22,763 nt of DNA from an uncultured Eubacteriales bacterium. GTDB lineage: Bacteria; Bacillota; Clostridia; Tissierellales; Peptoniphilaceae. The stretch spans positions 1 through 22,763 of the forward strand of contig UQDI01000028.1 in NCBI GenBank assembly GCA_900539725.1, given 5' to 3'. Position numbers and translations under genes: made by a program. Below are positions 1 through 8,528 of the stretch, piece after piece; positions within the stretch are counted from its first letter, which is position 1, and every line of letters starts with the position of its first letter. The notes under the pieces are model-generated. The model was not told the DNA's origin. It searched no databases and saw only the letters and a list, made by a program, of their open reading frames with translations.

Positions 1-4
1 AACG

Positions 5-34
5 TAAAAAGAGAGACTTAAATCAATAAGTCTC
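5..34 (-). terminator. Possible minus-strand intrinsic terminator
   Basis: An 8-bp perfect stem (GAGACTTA at 13-20 with TAAGTCTC at 27-34, loop AATCAA). Read on the minus strand it is followed by TCTTTTTACG, the T-run expected of a Rho-independent terminator. On the plus strand no T-run follows. No minus-strand gene is visible to its right, so it may only block antisense transcription or be part of the 3' region of an upstream gene outside the window. Confidence 0.4.
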
Positions 35-64
35 CCCAATATTTGACATAGAGCCTATAATAAG

Positions 65-102
65 AAAGAACTATGAGACACGTGCCCATAGTTCTTTTTT
101 TT
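65..102 (+). terminator. Intrinsic terminator of the upstream gene
   Basis: The stem AGAACTATG (67-75) pairs with CATAGTTCT (87-95), loop 76-86, and runs into an eight-base T-tract (95-102). A65 and A66 also pair with the first Ts. In Firmicutes the gene before rpoB is usually rplL, so this probably ends the L10/L12 transcript, but that gene is not in the window. The A-rich left flank means it could also work on the minus strand. Confidence 0.75.
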
Positions 103-122
103 GTTTGTGAAAATGGATGGCA

Positions 123-284
123 TATGACGAGCGATTGACATATGATGGGAGCATGATCTATGACGAGCGATTGACATATGATGGGAGCATGATCTATGAC
201 GAGCGATTGACATATGATGGGAGCATGATCTATGACGAGCGATAGATATATGACGGGAGGTAGATATATGACACGCGATTCGTC
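123..284. repeat. 18-bp tandem array with 36-bp higher-order period
   Basis: Nine consecutive 18-bp units begin at 123, 141, 159, 177, 195, 213, 231, 249 and 267, nearly all starting TATGA. Two unit types alternate: A, TATGACGAGCGATTGACA, and B, TATGATGGGAGCATGATC. Three A+B pairs (123-230) are identical, giving an exact 36-bp period. The last three units are degenerate. Because 18 is a multiple of three, frames stay open through the array on the minus strand, but there is no ribosome binding site or protein-like composition, so I do not call a gene. It lies between the upstream terminator and the rpoB promoter. Confidence 0.92.
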
Positions 285-361
285 AATCACGCACATCATT
301 TTGCGCCAACTTTGATTTTGGTAAAACCATAAGCAAGGCAAAAACGCTTTAGCAAAATTGT

Positions 362-421
362 AAAAAAATTTTAATTATTTGCAAAAAAATGCTTGACATT
401 TGTCTTGACTTATTATATAAT
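362..421 (+). promoter_or_regulatory. rpoBC promoter with UP-like element
   Basis: A perfect sigma-A consensus: TTGACA at 393-398, a 17-bp spacer, and TATAAT at 416-421. The preceding 30 bases (362-391) are almost pure A/T with A- and T-runs, as in the UP elements of strong ribosomal promoters. Transcription should start near 428, leaving a leader of about 95 nt before the rpoB ATG. Nothing else was found in 285-361 beyond short A/T inverted repeats. Confidence 0.9.
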
Positions 422-447
422 TATAAATTGCATAATTAGGATTTAAA

Positions 448-492
448 ATGGGTTTTTATTCTCAAAATCTTAGTTTAGGGTACGACATATAG
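448..492 (+). CDS. Possible 14-residue leader peptide upstream of rpoB
   Basis: An ATG at 448 opens a short frame encoding MGFYSQNLSLGYDI and stopping at TAG (490-492). It lies about 20 nt after the predicted transcription start. A weak AGGA (438-441) sits six bases before the ATG. The AGGA lies in a possible stem (436-444 with 465-473, two wobble pairs), so translation could be structure-sensitive. No known leader peptide is recognised, and in A/T-rich sequence such a short frame may be chance. Confidence 0.2.
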   Translation: MGFYSQNLSLGYDI

Positions 493-523
493 TAGGTTAT
501 TTTGATAAGGGGTGAATATTTGG

Positions 524-3500
524 ATGCTACATCCTGTTGAAAACGGAAAAAGAACTAGAATGAGTTATTCTAGGATAAAAGAAGCTTGCGAGATGCCAAA
601 TTTTATTGAGGTACAAACTGCATCGTTTGACTGGTTTTTACATGACGGCTTAAAGGAAGCTTTTGACGACATATCACCTATTGATGACAATGGTGGTAGC
701 TTAGTATTGGAGTTTGTCAACTATACTATAGGAAAGGAACTAAAGTATACTGAAGAAGAGTCCAGAATTAAGGACACAAACTACAGTGCTCCTCTTAGAG
801 CAAGGGTTAGATTAATTAACAAAGACACTGGAGAGGTTAAAGAGCAAGAAGTATTTATGGGAGACATACCTATCATGACTGATAAGGGTACTTTCATAAT
901 CAATGGTGGAGAAAGGGTTGTTGTTTCACAAGTCGTTCGTTCGCCAGGCTGCTACTACAAGAAGGAAATCAATAAGAATGGTGAGCTTGATTACAGCGCA
1001 ACTATCATACCAAACCGCGGGGCTTGGCTAGAATTTGAAACTGATGCGAGTGGCGCTTTATATGTAAAGATTGATAAGAACAGAAAAGTTATCATCACAT
1101 CACTTCTTAGAGCTTTAGGTGTTGTTTCTGATCTTGAAATTGTTGAAACATTAGGGGAAACTAATGATTTACTAACAACTCTTGAAAAGGATACTGCAAA
1201 GACTCAAGACGAGGCTTTGATTGAAATCTACAAGAGACTTAGACCAGGCGAACCAGAAGCCGTAGACAGTGCTAAATCACTACTTAATAATCTATTCTTT
1301 GACCCTAAGAGATACGACTTAGCTAAAGTCGGAAGATATAAGTTCAACAAGAAGCTATCTATAGCAAGAAGGATAGAAAATCACACTCTTGCCATGGATG
1401 CGGTGAACCCTATCACAGGTGAATTAATCTATGAAAAGGGCACTCATCTTGATAGACCTATGGCACAAAAGATTGAAGATAACTTTGTTAATACTATTGA
1501 TATAGTTTTGGACAATGGTGAAGAGATCAGGGTTGTAGGTAATAACTTTGTATATCCTGAAGCTTTTGATACAAAGGTTAATTTTGAGGAGCTTGGACTT
1601 AAGGATAAGATTTATGCACCACTAATGCATGAACTTATGGACGAAGCTAAGGACGACGAAGAGCTTAAAAACTTAATCATAGAAAATATTAAAGAAATAT
1701 ATCCAAAGAGAATTGAAATTGATGACATAATTAGTAGCATTAACTACCAATTCAACTTAATGCGTGGTGTTGGTCAATTTGACAACATCGACCACCTAGG
1801 TAACAGACGTGTAAGAAGCGTTGGCGAATTACTTCAAAATCAATTCAGAATTGGTCTTTCCAGAATGGAGAGAGTTATTCGTGAAAGAATGACTACACAA
1901 GACCCTGAAGCTGCTACTCCACAAAGTCTTATCAACATAAGACCAGTAGTTGCATCGCTTAAGGAGTTCTTCGGTTCATCGCAACTTTCTCAATTCATGG
2001 ACCAAACTAACCCTCTTAGTGAGCTAACTCACAAGAGAAGAATGTCTGCTTTAGGACCTGGAGGACTTTCAAGGGACAGAGCGGGCTTTGAAGTAAGAGA
2101 TATTCATAACTCACAATACGCTAGAATGTGCCCTATAGAGACACCAGAAGGACCAAACATCGGTCTTATCACATCCTTGGCATCATTTGCAAGGATCAAT
2201 GAATATGGTTTTATCGAAGCTCCGTATAGAAAGGTAGAAAAAGGTACAGGAAAAGTTAGTGATGAGATTGAATATATCAGCGCTGACATTGAAGATGAGT
2301 GCATCATAGCTCAAGCGAACGAGCCAATTGACGAAAAAGGCTACTTTAAAAACGACATCATTGTTGCTAGAAGTAAGGCTGAAAACGATACTTTGATGGA
2401 CATGTTCAAAAAAGAAGAAATCGATTACATGGACGTTTCACCTAGACAAATAGTTTCAGTTGGTACAGCGATGATACCATTCTTGGAAAACGACGACGCG
2501 AACCGTGCGCTAATGGGTTCAAACATGCAAAGACAAGCAGTTCCACTACTTATGACAGAAGCACCTATCGTTGCGACTGGTATTGAGTATAAGGCTGCTA
2601 AGGACTCAGGCGTATGTGTTGTCGCTAAAAACGACGGTATTGTTAAAAAAGTTGATGCGAAGAGCATCGTTATTGAAAATAAAGACAAGAACATTGATTC
2701 ATATAAATTAATCAAATTTACAAGCTCTAACCAAGGCACTACTATTAACCAAAGACCTATAGTACAAGCGGGCGAAAAGGTTAAGAAAGGCGATGTAATT
2801 GCGGACGGACCAAGCACTAACCTTGGTGAAATGTCACTAGGAAAGAACATCTTAGTAGCGTTTATGACTTGGGAAGGCTATAACTACGAAGATGCGATAC
2901 TAATTAATGAAAGACTTGTTTATGAAGATGTATTGACATCTATTCACATAGAAGAATACGAATCAGAATCAAGAGATACTAAGCTTGGACCTGAAGAAAT
3001 CACTAGAGATATTCCAAACACAAGTGAAGAGCTTCTTAAGAACCTTGACAAAGACGGTATCATAAGGATCGGAGCTGAAGTTAAGGCTGGAGACATCTTA
3101 GTTGGTAAGGTTACTCCTAAGGGAGAAAAGGATTTACCTGCTGAAGAAAGACTGTTAAGAGCTATATTTGGAGAAAAATCAAGAGAAGTAAGAGATACAT
3201 CTCTTAAGGTGCCTCACGGCGAAGCTGGTATAGTTGTTGACGTTAAGGAATTTACAAGAGAAAATGCTGATGAACTATCACCTGGCGTAAACAGGATGGT
3301 TAGAGTATATATCGCTACAAAGAGAAAGATCTCTGTTGGTGACAAGATGTGCGGTAGACACGGTAACAAGGGTGTCATCTCAAGAATACTTCCTGAAGAG
3401 GACATGCCATACTTGCCAGACGGCACACCACTACAAATCCTACTAAACCCAATGGGTGTACCATCTCGTATGAACCTTGGACAAGTACTTGAAGTTCACT

Positions 3501-4372
3501 TGGGTATGGCGGCTAAAAAGCTTGGTATGTACGTTTCAACTCCAGTATTTGACGGTGCTAACGAAAACGACATACTTGAAGCACTTGACAAGGCTGGCTA
3601 TCCAAAGAGCGGTAAGATTTACCTAAGAGACGGTAGAACAGGAAAGTTATTCGACAATCCAGTTACAGTTGGTTACATGTATATGCTTAAGCTTCACCAC
3701 TTAGTTGACGAAAAGATCCACGCAAGAAGCATCGGACCTTACTCACTAGTTACTCAACAACCATTAGGCGGTAAGGCACAATTTGGCGGACAAAGATTCG
3801 GGGAAATGGAAGTTTGGGCCCTTGAAGGTTATGGCGCAAGTCACGTACTTCAAGAGATATTAACAGTTAAGTCCGACGATATCAATGGCCGTGTTAAGAC
3901 ATACGAAGCCATTGTTAAAGGAAAGAACATTCCAGAACCAGGCATACCTGAATCATTCAAGGTACTAGTAAAGGAACTTCAAAGTTTACTTCTTGACGTT
4001 AAGGTCCTTGACCAAGACGACAATGAAATGGAACTTGATGATGAAGATGATTTTATGAACGAAAGAGAAATCATTGCAGGCGACTTCAAGAGCATGGACA
4101 CTGATTATAAAGAAGATGAAGAATTTGTAAACTTCTTTGACGAAGAATCATCCAAGGGCACAGATGAAGACGAGGACGTTGATTACGACGAAGATGATGT
4201 GGATGAAGATGACTACGATGAAGATGATGATGAAGACATCGAAGAAGATATTGACGAAGATTTTGAAGAGATAGATGAAGAAGATTTGGACATGGACGAC
4301 GATCTAGACATAGGCAGCGACATCGACGAGATCGATGAAGACCTAGACTTAGATGACGATAGTTCTTTGTAG
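524..4372 (+). CDS. rpoB: DNA-directed RNA polymerase subunit beta
   Basis: The catalytic beta subunit of RNA polymerase. With RpoC it forms the active-site cleft, and it is the target of rifamycins. The ATG at 524 is chosen over an in-frame GTG at 512 because the ribosome binding site AAGGGGTGA (507-515) overlaps the GTG and is well spaced for the ATG, and because clostridial RpoB begins M-x-HPV-x-x-GKRTRM. This gives 1282 residues. Seen: the lobe and protrusion region with GERVVVSQ; the rifampicin cluster around residues 483-513 with Q490, D493, H503 and S508 (Escherichia coli Q513, D516, H526, S531 positions) all wild type, so no target resistance is predicted; PIETPEGPNIGLI; and GDKMCGRHGNKG at 939-950. 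After the conserved C-terminus (about residue 1170) comes a tail of roughly 110 residues, very rich in Asp and Glu, which is absent from E. coli and Bacillus RpoB. Cotranscribed with rpoC. Confidence 0.98.
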   Translation: MLHPVENGKRTRMSYSRIKEACEMPNFIEVQTASFDWFLHDGLKEAFDDISPIDDNGGSLVLEFVNYTIGKELKYTEEESRIKDTNYSAPLRARVRLINKDTGEVKEQEVFMGDIPIMTDKGTFIINGGERVVVSQVVRSPGCYYKKEINKNGELDYSATIIPNRGAWLEFETDASGALYVKIDKNRKVIITSLLRALGVVSDLEIVETLGETNDLLTTLEKDTAKTQDEALIEIYKRLRPGEPEAVDSAKSLLNNLFFDPKRYDLAKVGRYKFNKKLSIARRIENHTLAMDAVNPITGELIYEKGTHLDRPMAQKIEDNFVNTIDIVLDNGEEIRVVGNNFVYPEAFDTKVNFEELGLKDKIYAPLMHELMDEAKDDEELKNLIIENIKEIYPKRIEIDDIISSINYQFNLMRGVGQFDNIDHLGNRRVRSVGELLQNQFRIGLSRMERVIRERMTTQDPEAATPQSLINIRPVVASLKEFFGSSQLSQFMDQTNPLSELTHKRRMSALGPGGLSRDRAGFEVRDIHNSQYARMCPIETPEGPNIGLITSLASFARINEYGFIEAPYRKVEKGTGKVSDEIEYISADIEDECIIAQANEPIDEKGYFKNDIIVARSKAENDTLMDMFKKEEIDYMDVSPRQIVSVGTAMIPFLENDDANRALMGSNMQRQAVPLLMTEAPIVATGIEYKAAKDSGVCVVAKNDGIVKKVDAKSIVIENKDKNIDSYKLIKFTSSNQGTTINQRPIVQAGEKVKKGDVIADGPSTNLGEMSLGKNILVAFMTWEGYNYEDAILINERLVYEDVLTSIHIEEYESESRDTKLGPEEITRDIPNTSEELLKNLDKDGIIRIGAEVKAGDILVGKVTPKGEKDLPAEERLLRAIFGEKSREVRDTSLKVPHGEAGIVVDVKEFTRENADELSPGVNRMVRVYIATKRKISVGDKMCGRHGNKGVISRILPEEDMPYLPDGTPLQILLNPMGVPSRMNLGQVLEVHLGMAAKKLGMYVSTPVFDGANENDILEALDKAGYPKSGKIYLRDGRTGKLFDNPVTVGYMYMLKLHHLVDEKIHARSIGPYSLVTQQPLGGKAQFGGQRFGEMEVWALEGYGASHVLQEILTVKSDDINGRVKTYEAIVKGKNIPEPGIPESFKVLVKELQSLLLDVKVLDQDDNEMELDDEDDFMNEREIIAGDFKSMDTDYKEDEEFVNFFDEESSKGTDEDEDVDYDEDDVDEDDYDEDDDEDIEEDIDEDFEEIDEEDLDMDDDLDIGSDIDEIDEDLDLDDDSSL

Positions 4373-4393
4373 AAAGACAAGGAGGAAGGTAAT

Positions 4394-7300
4394 TTGTTCG
4401 AATTAAATAAATTTAACAGTATTCAAATAGGCCTTGCATCAAGCCAAGACATCAGAGCGTGGTCTAAGGGAGAAGTTAAAAAACCAGAAACAATTAATTA
4501 CAGAACATTAAAGCCAGAAGCAGAAGGCTTGTTCTGTGAAAAGATATTTGGACCTGTAAAAGACTGGACTTGTCACTGCGGTAAATACAACAAGATTAGA
4601 TACAAAGGCATGATATGCGATAAGTGCGGCGTTGAAATTACAAGAGCTAAGGTAAGACGTGAAAGGATGGGCCACATTGAATTAGCTAGTCCATGTACAC
4701 ATATTTGGTACCTTAAAGGAACACCTTCAAGGATAGCCATAGTACTTGACGTTTCACCAAAAGAGCTTGAACACGTTGTTTACTTCGCTTCATATATAGT
4801 TATGGATCCAGGCAAAACTGGCTTAAAGTATAAACAAATCTTAAATGAACAAGAATATTCAGAAGCTATAGATATGTTTGGCTACGGCTCATTCGATGCT
4901 AGGATGGGTGCAGAAGCTATACTTGAATTGCTTAAGGCTATAGACCTAGATAAAGAAGCACAAGAATTAACAGAAGAGCTTGAAGGCGCATCCACACAAA
5001 AGAAGATCAAAGTTTTAAGAAAGCTTGAAACTATCGAATCATTCAGACAATCAGGCAACAGACCTGAATGGATGGTTATCGAAGCACTTCCAGTTATACC
5101 ACCAGATTTAAGACCTATGGTTCAACTAGATGGCGGTAGATTTGCAACAAGCGATTTAAACGATTTATATAGAAGAGTTATCAACAGAAACAACAGACTT
5201 AGAAGACTACTTGAACTAAACGCACCAGAAATCATTACAAGAAACGAAAAGAGAATGCTTCAAGAAGCTGTTGACGCACTGATTGATAACGGCAGACGCG
5301 GAAGAGCAGTAACTGGCCCTGGAAACAGACCACTTAAGTCTCTATCCGATATGATAAAGGGTAAACAAGGTAGATTTAGACAAAACTTACTAGGTAAGAG
5401 AGTTGACTACTCAGGTAGATCTGTAATTGTTGTAGGGCCTAAGCTAAAGTTCTACCAATGCGGTCTTCCTAAGATGATGGCACTAGAACTGTTCAAGCCA
5501 TTTGTTATGAGAAGACTTGTTGAAACAGGCAAGGCACATAACATTAAGAGCGCTAAGCGAATGGTAGAGAGAGCTAAATCAGATATTTGGGACGTACTTG
5601 AATACGTTATCAAGGATCACCCAGTACTACTAAACAGGGCACCGACTCTTCACAGACTTGGTATTCAAGCCTTTGAACCAGTTTTAGTTGAAGGTAAGGC
5701 AATAAAACTACATCCACTAGTATGTTCTGCATATAATGCGGACTTCGACGGTGACCAAATGGCGGTGCATCTACCACTATCAATAGAAGCACAAGCTGAA
5801 GCAAGATTATTAATGCTTTCAATTAACAATATCTTAGCACCAAAGGATGGTAAGCCAATTTCAATACCATCACAAGACATGGTACTAGGCTGCTATTACA
5901 TGACACTTGACATAGAAGGAAGCAAGGGCTCGGGCCACATCTTCGAAGATTACGACGAGATGATAAAGGCTTATCAATTAGGACTTATAGACCTACACGC
6001 AAAAGTTAAGGTTAGAGTAAAAATTGATGAAGAGGACAGAGGCAAACTTGTTGAATCAACTGTTGGTAGATTCATTCTTAATAAGAAGATACCTCAAGAC
6101 CTTGGCTTTGTAAATAGAGAAGAAGATCCATACTCACTAGAAATTGACAGAGTTGTTTCAAAGAAGACTTTGGGAACTATACTTGATAAGTGCTATCAAA
6201 AGCACGGCAACATCGTTACTAGTAAGCTACTAGACCACATCAAATCAACTGGTTACAAGCACTCAACACTTTCAGCAGTATCTATATCTATGGCGGACGT
6301 TGTAGTTCCTAAGGAAAAGACTGAGCTTATAGACAAGGCGCAAAAGGAAGTAGAAAAGTACGAAAGAGCTTACAGAGACGGTTTCATGACTGAAGAAGAA
6401 AGATACGAAGGCGTTATCAATATTTGGAACGGCATCACTGATGAAGTTACTGAAGCACTTATGAAGTCACTTGATCCACTAAACAACATCTTCATCATGG
6501 CGGACTCAGGAGCCAGAGGTAGTAAGAACCAAATCCGTCAATTAGGTGGTATGCGTGGTCTGATGGCATCATCAACTGGTAAGACAGTAGAAATCCCTAT
6601 CAAGTCAAACTTTAGAGAGGGACTATCAGTACTAGAGTTCTTCCTATCATCACACGGTTCTAGAAAGGGTCTATCAGACATCGCCTTGAAGACAGCGGAC
6701 TCTGGTTACCTAACAAGAAGATTAGTTGACGTATCTCAAGACGTTATAGTAACAGAAGACGATTGCCACACTGATCAAGGACACACTGTTAGAACTATAA
6801 GAGATGGCAAAGAAATTCTTGAAGAGCTAGAAGAAAGACTTGTAGGCAGATATGCTTTTGAAGACATAGTAAATCCTAAAGACGGTTCGATTATCGTTAA
6901 GAAGGACGAACTTATAGATGAAGAGACAGCTCACTTTATTCAAGAGATAGGCATAGAAGAAGTTAAGGTAAGAAGCGTTCTTACTTGTCAAACTAAGCAC
7001 GGCGTTTGCGCTAAGTGCTATGGAAGAAACTTGGCAACAGGCAATATCGTAAACATTGGTGAATCAGTTGGTATCATAGCCGCTCAGTCAATAGGTGAGC
7101 CAGGTACACAGCTTACAATGAGAAACTTCCACTCAGGTGGGGTAGCCAACGCAGACGATATCACTCAAGGTCTTCCAAGAGTTGAAGAACTTTTCGAAGC
7201 TAGAAAGCCAAAAGGACAAGCACAAATTGCTCAAATTTCAGGTACTGTATCAATCAACGAAGACGATCCACAACAAAGAGTCATAGTTATTACTGATGAC

Positions 7301-8113
7301 AAAGAAGGCATCGCAGTTGATCACCCTGTAAATTATGCGGCAAGACTTAAAGTTCATGAAGGCGACTACATCGAAAAAGGTAAAGAAATCACAGAAGGTA
7401 ACGCATCACCTCAAGAAATCATGAAGGTTCTTGGCGTAGAAGGCGTTGAAGACTATATAATAAAAGAAGTACAAAGAGTATATAGAATGACAGGTATCGA
7501 TATCAATGACAAGCACATTGAAATCATCTGTAAACAAATGCTTAAGAAAGTAAGGATAGAAGCGCAAAACGATTCTTCATTCTTACCAGGAGCACTTGTA
7601 AACATATACGACTTCATTCATGAAAACAAAAAACTTAAAGAAGAAGGCAATGTACCAGCAGAAGGTAAGAGAATATTACTTGGTATATCCAAGTCATCAC
7701 TAGCAACAGATTCATTCTTATCAGCAGCTTCATTCCAAGAAACAACAAGAGTTTTAACTGAAGCGGCTATCAGAGGCAAGAAAGATGAGTTAGTAGGACT
7801 TAAGGAAAACGTTATCATAGGTAAGATCATACCAGCAGGTACAGGCATGCTTAAGTATAGAAACATCAAAGTTAAAGAAGACGAAACAGTTTTGAAGAAA
7901 CAAATGGAAGAAGAAATGAAGAGAAAGAAGAGAGAGATAGACGACACAAATCTATTTAAAGACTTTGATGAAGATGAAAAAGATAAGAAGACTAAGAAAG
8001 AAGAAGACGTTAAGGAAGAAGTAAAGGATAATCAAGATGCTATCGAACTAGATAAGATTATCAAAGACCTACTTAACGAAGAAAAAGAAAGAAAGTCTTC
8101 TAAAGATAATTAG
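4394..8113 (+). CDS. rpoC: DNA-directed RNA polymerase subunit beta'
   Basis: The beta' subunit, carrying the catalytic Mg(II) site of RNA polymerase. It starts at TTG 4394, eight bases after AAGGAGG (4379-4385); the N-terminus matches Firmicutes RpoC. 1239 residues. Seen in order: N-terminal zinc ribbon with C60, C62, C75 and C78; the rudder and clamp region; the absolute signature NADFDGDQM at 448-456 with Asp450, 452 and 454; the bridge helix RKGLSDIALKTADSGYLT from 757; the second zinc site C791, C865, C872 and C875; and the trigger-loop region GEPGTQLTMRNFHSGG near 901-916. The last 65 or so residues are a Lys/Glu-rich, probably helical or disordered extension. It lies 21 bp after rpoB and ends just before a terminator. 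There is no insertion of the kind found in proteobacterial beta'. Confidence 0.98.
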   Translation: MFELNKFNSIQIGLASSQDIRAWSKGEVKKPETINYRTLKPEAEGLFCEKIFGPVKDWTCHCGKYNKIRYKGMICDKCGVEITRAKVRRERMGHIELASPCTHIWYLKGTPSRIAIVLDVSPKELEHVVYFASYIVMDPGKTGLKYKQILNEQEYSEAIDMFGYGSFDARMGAEAILELLKAIDLDKEAQELTEELEGASTQKKIKVLRKLETIESFRQSGNRPEWMVIEALPVIPPDLRPMVQLDGGRFATSDLNDLYRRVINRNNRLRRLLELNAPEIITRNEKRMLQEAVDALIDNGRRGRAVTGPGNRPLKSLSDMIKGKQGRFRQNLLGKRVDYSGRSVIVVGPKLKFYQCGLPKMMALELFKPFVMRRLVETGKAHNIKSAKRMVERAKSDIWDVLEYVIKDHPVLLNRAPTLHRLGIQAFEPVLVEGKAIKLHPLVCSAYNADFDGDQMAVHLPLSIEAQAEARLLMLSINNILAPKDGKPISIPSQDMVLGCYYMTLDIEGSKGSGHIFEDYDEMIKAYQLGLIDLHAKVKVRVKIDEEDRGKLVESTVGRFILNKKIPQDLGFVNREEDPYSLEIDRVVSKKTLGTILDKCYQKHGNIVTSKLLDHIKSTGYKHSTLSAVSISMADVVVPKEKTELIDKAQKEVEKYERAYRDGFMTEEERYEGVINIWNGITDEVTEALMKSLDPLNNIFIMADSGARGSKNQIRQLGGMRGLMASSTGKTVEIPIKSNFREGLSVLEFFLSSHGSRKGLSDIALKTADSGYLTRRLVDVSQDVIVTEDDCHTDQGHTVRTIRDGKEILEELEERLVGRYAFEDIVNPKDGSIIVKKDELIDEETAHFIQEIGIEEVKVRSVLTCQTKHGVCAKCYGRNLATGNIVNIGESVGIIAAQSIGEPGTQLTMRNFHSGGVANADDITQGLPRVEELFEARKPKGQAQIAQISGTVSINEDDPQQRVIVITDDKEGIAVDHPVNYAARLKVHEGDYIEKGKEITEGNASPQEIMKVLGVEGVEDYIIKEVQRVYRMTGIDINDKHIEIICKQMLKKVRIEAQNDSSFLPGALVNIYDFIHENKKLKEEGNVPAEGKRILLGISKSSLATDSFLSAASFQETTRVLTEAAIRGKKDELVGLKENVIIGKIIPAGTGMLKYRNIKVKEDETVLKKQMEEEMKRKKREIDDTNLFKDFDEDEKDKKTKKEEDVKEEVKDNQDAIELDKIIKDLLNEEKERKSSKDN

Positions 8114-8143
8114 TATATTTAAAAAATAAATATAAGTGGAGAC

Positions 8144-8190
8144 AGTCAAGATATTTTACCTAAATTTAATGAAAAATATCTTGACTTTTT
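8144..8190 (+). terminator. rpoC terminator
   Basis: A 14-bp perfect stem, AGTCAAGATATTTT (8144-8157) with AAAATATCTTGACT (8173-8186), 15-nt loop, followed by T-run 8186-8190. It begins 31 bp after the rpoC stop. Its right arm contains the TTGACT used as the -35 box of the next promoter, so the two elements share bases. Confidence 0.82.
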
Positions 8191-8209
8191 CCGTAATGCG
8201 TGGTACAAT
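8181..8209 (+). promoter_or_regulatory. Promoter of the str-type operon
   Basis: TTGACT (8181-8186), a 17-bp spacer and TACAAT (8204-8209), with a TG at 8201-8202 giving an extended -10. The start point should be near 8216. Two small dyads follow in the short leader: GTGAA-AG-TTCAC (8220-8231) and the 10-bp palindrome CTATTAATAG (8233-8242). They could be an operator or 5' structure, but nothing identifies a regulator. The ribosome binding site of the first gene comes right after. Confidence 0.82.
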
Positions 8210-8261
8210 TCTCTTATGTGTGAAAGTTCACGCTATTAATAGAGCTAAAGGAGGATGCTTA

Positions 8262-8504
8262 ATGGATACCGACACCTTGGGGCCGAATTGTGTAGTAGGC
8301 TTTAAACAGGTAACAAGGGGGCTAAAATCCGATCTCTTCAAACAGGTTTTTATCGCTCTTGATGCAGATAAGGACATAAAGATGCTTATCGAAGAAGAGG
8401 CAAGTAAAAAATCTGTTGATGTTGTTTATATAAATACAAAAGAAGAGCTTGGAAAACTCTGTGGTATTGAGATAAATGCAGCTGCCGCTGCTTTATTAAA
8501 ATAA
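8262..8504 (+). CDS. rplGB: Ribosomal L7Ae-like K-turn binding protein
   Basis: An 80-residue member of the L7Ae/L30e/S12e/Gadd45 family, like Bacillus subtilis YbxF (RplGB), encoded at the same place between rpoC and rpsL. That family binds kink-turn RNA motifs. The start is ATG 8262, seven bases after AAAGGAGG (8247-8254). An open frame extends upstream to 8136, but it crosses the promoter and terminator, so the longer form is rejected. Visible family marks are GFKQVTRGLKSD near residues 14-25, the ALDAD strand in the middle, and the C-terminal motif KLCGIEINAAAAALL (YbxF has KACGIEVGAAAVAII). First gene of the operon; its RNA target is not evident here. Confidence 0.9.
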   Translation: MDTDTLGPNCVVGFKQVTRGLKSDLFKQVFIALDADKDIKMLIEEEASKKSVDVVYINTKEELGKLCGIEINAAAAALLK

Positions 8505-8528
8505 ATTTTTATGTAAGGAGGTGCTTTG

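Noticed and set aside
123..284. CRISPR array
   Set aside because: Units are contiguous with no variable spacers, and no cas genes are near.
18..341. Minus-strand 107-residue frame across the repeat array
   Set aside because: It stays open only because the unit length is a multiple of three; there is no ribosome binding site and the peptide is a repeat artefact.
512..523. GTG 512 as the rpoB start
   Set aside because: It lies within the AAGGGGTGA ribosome binding site; ATG 524 has correct spacing and matches the family N-terminus.
1921..2070. Rifampicin-resistance mutation in rpoB
   Set aside because: The key cluster positions (Q490, D493, H503, S508) all carry wild-type residues.
8136..8261. 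Longer N-terminus for the L7Ae-like protein
   Set aside because: The region contains the rpoC terminator and the operon promoter; the ATG at 8262 has a strong ribosome binding site and fits the family length.
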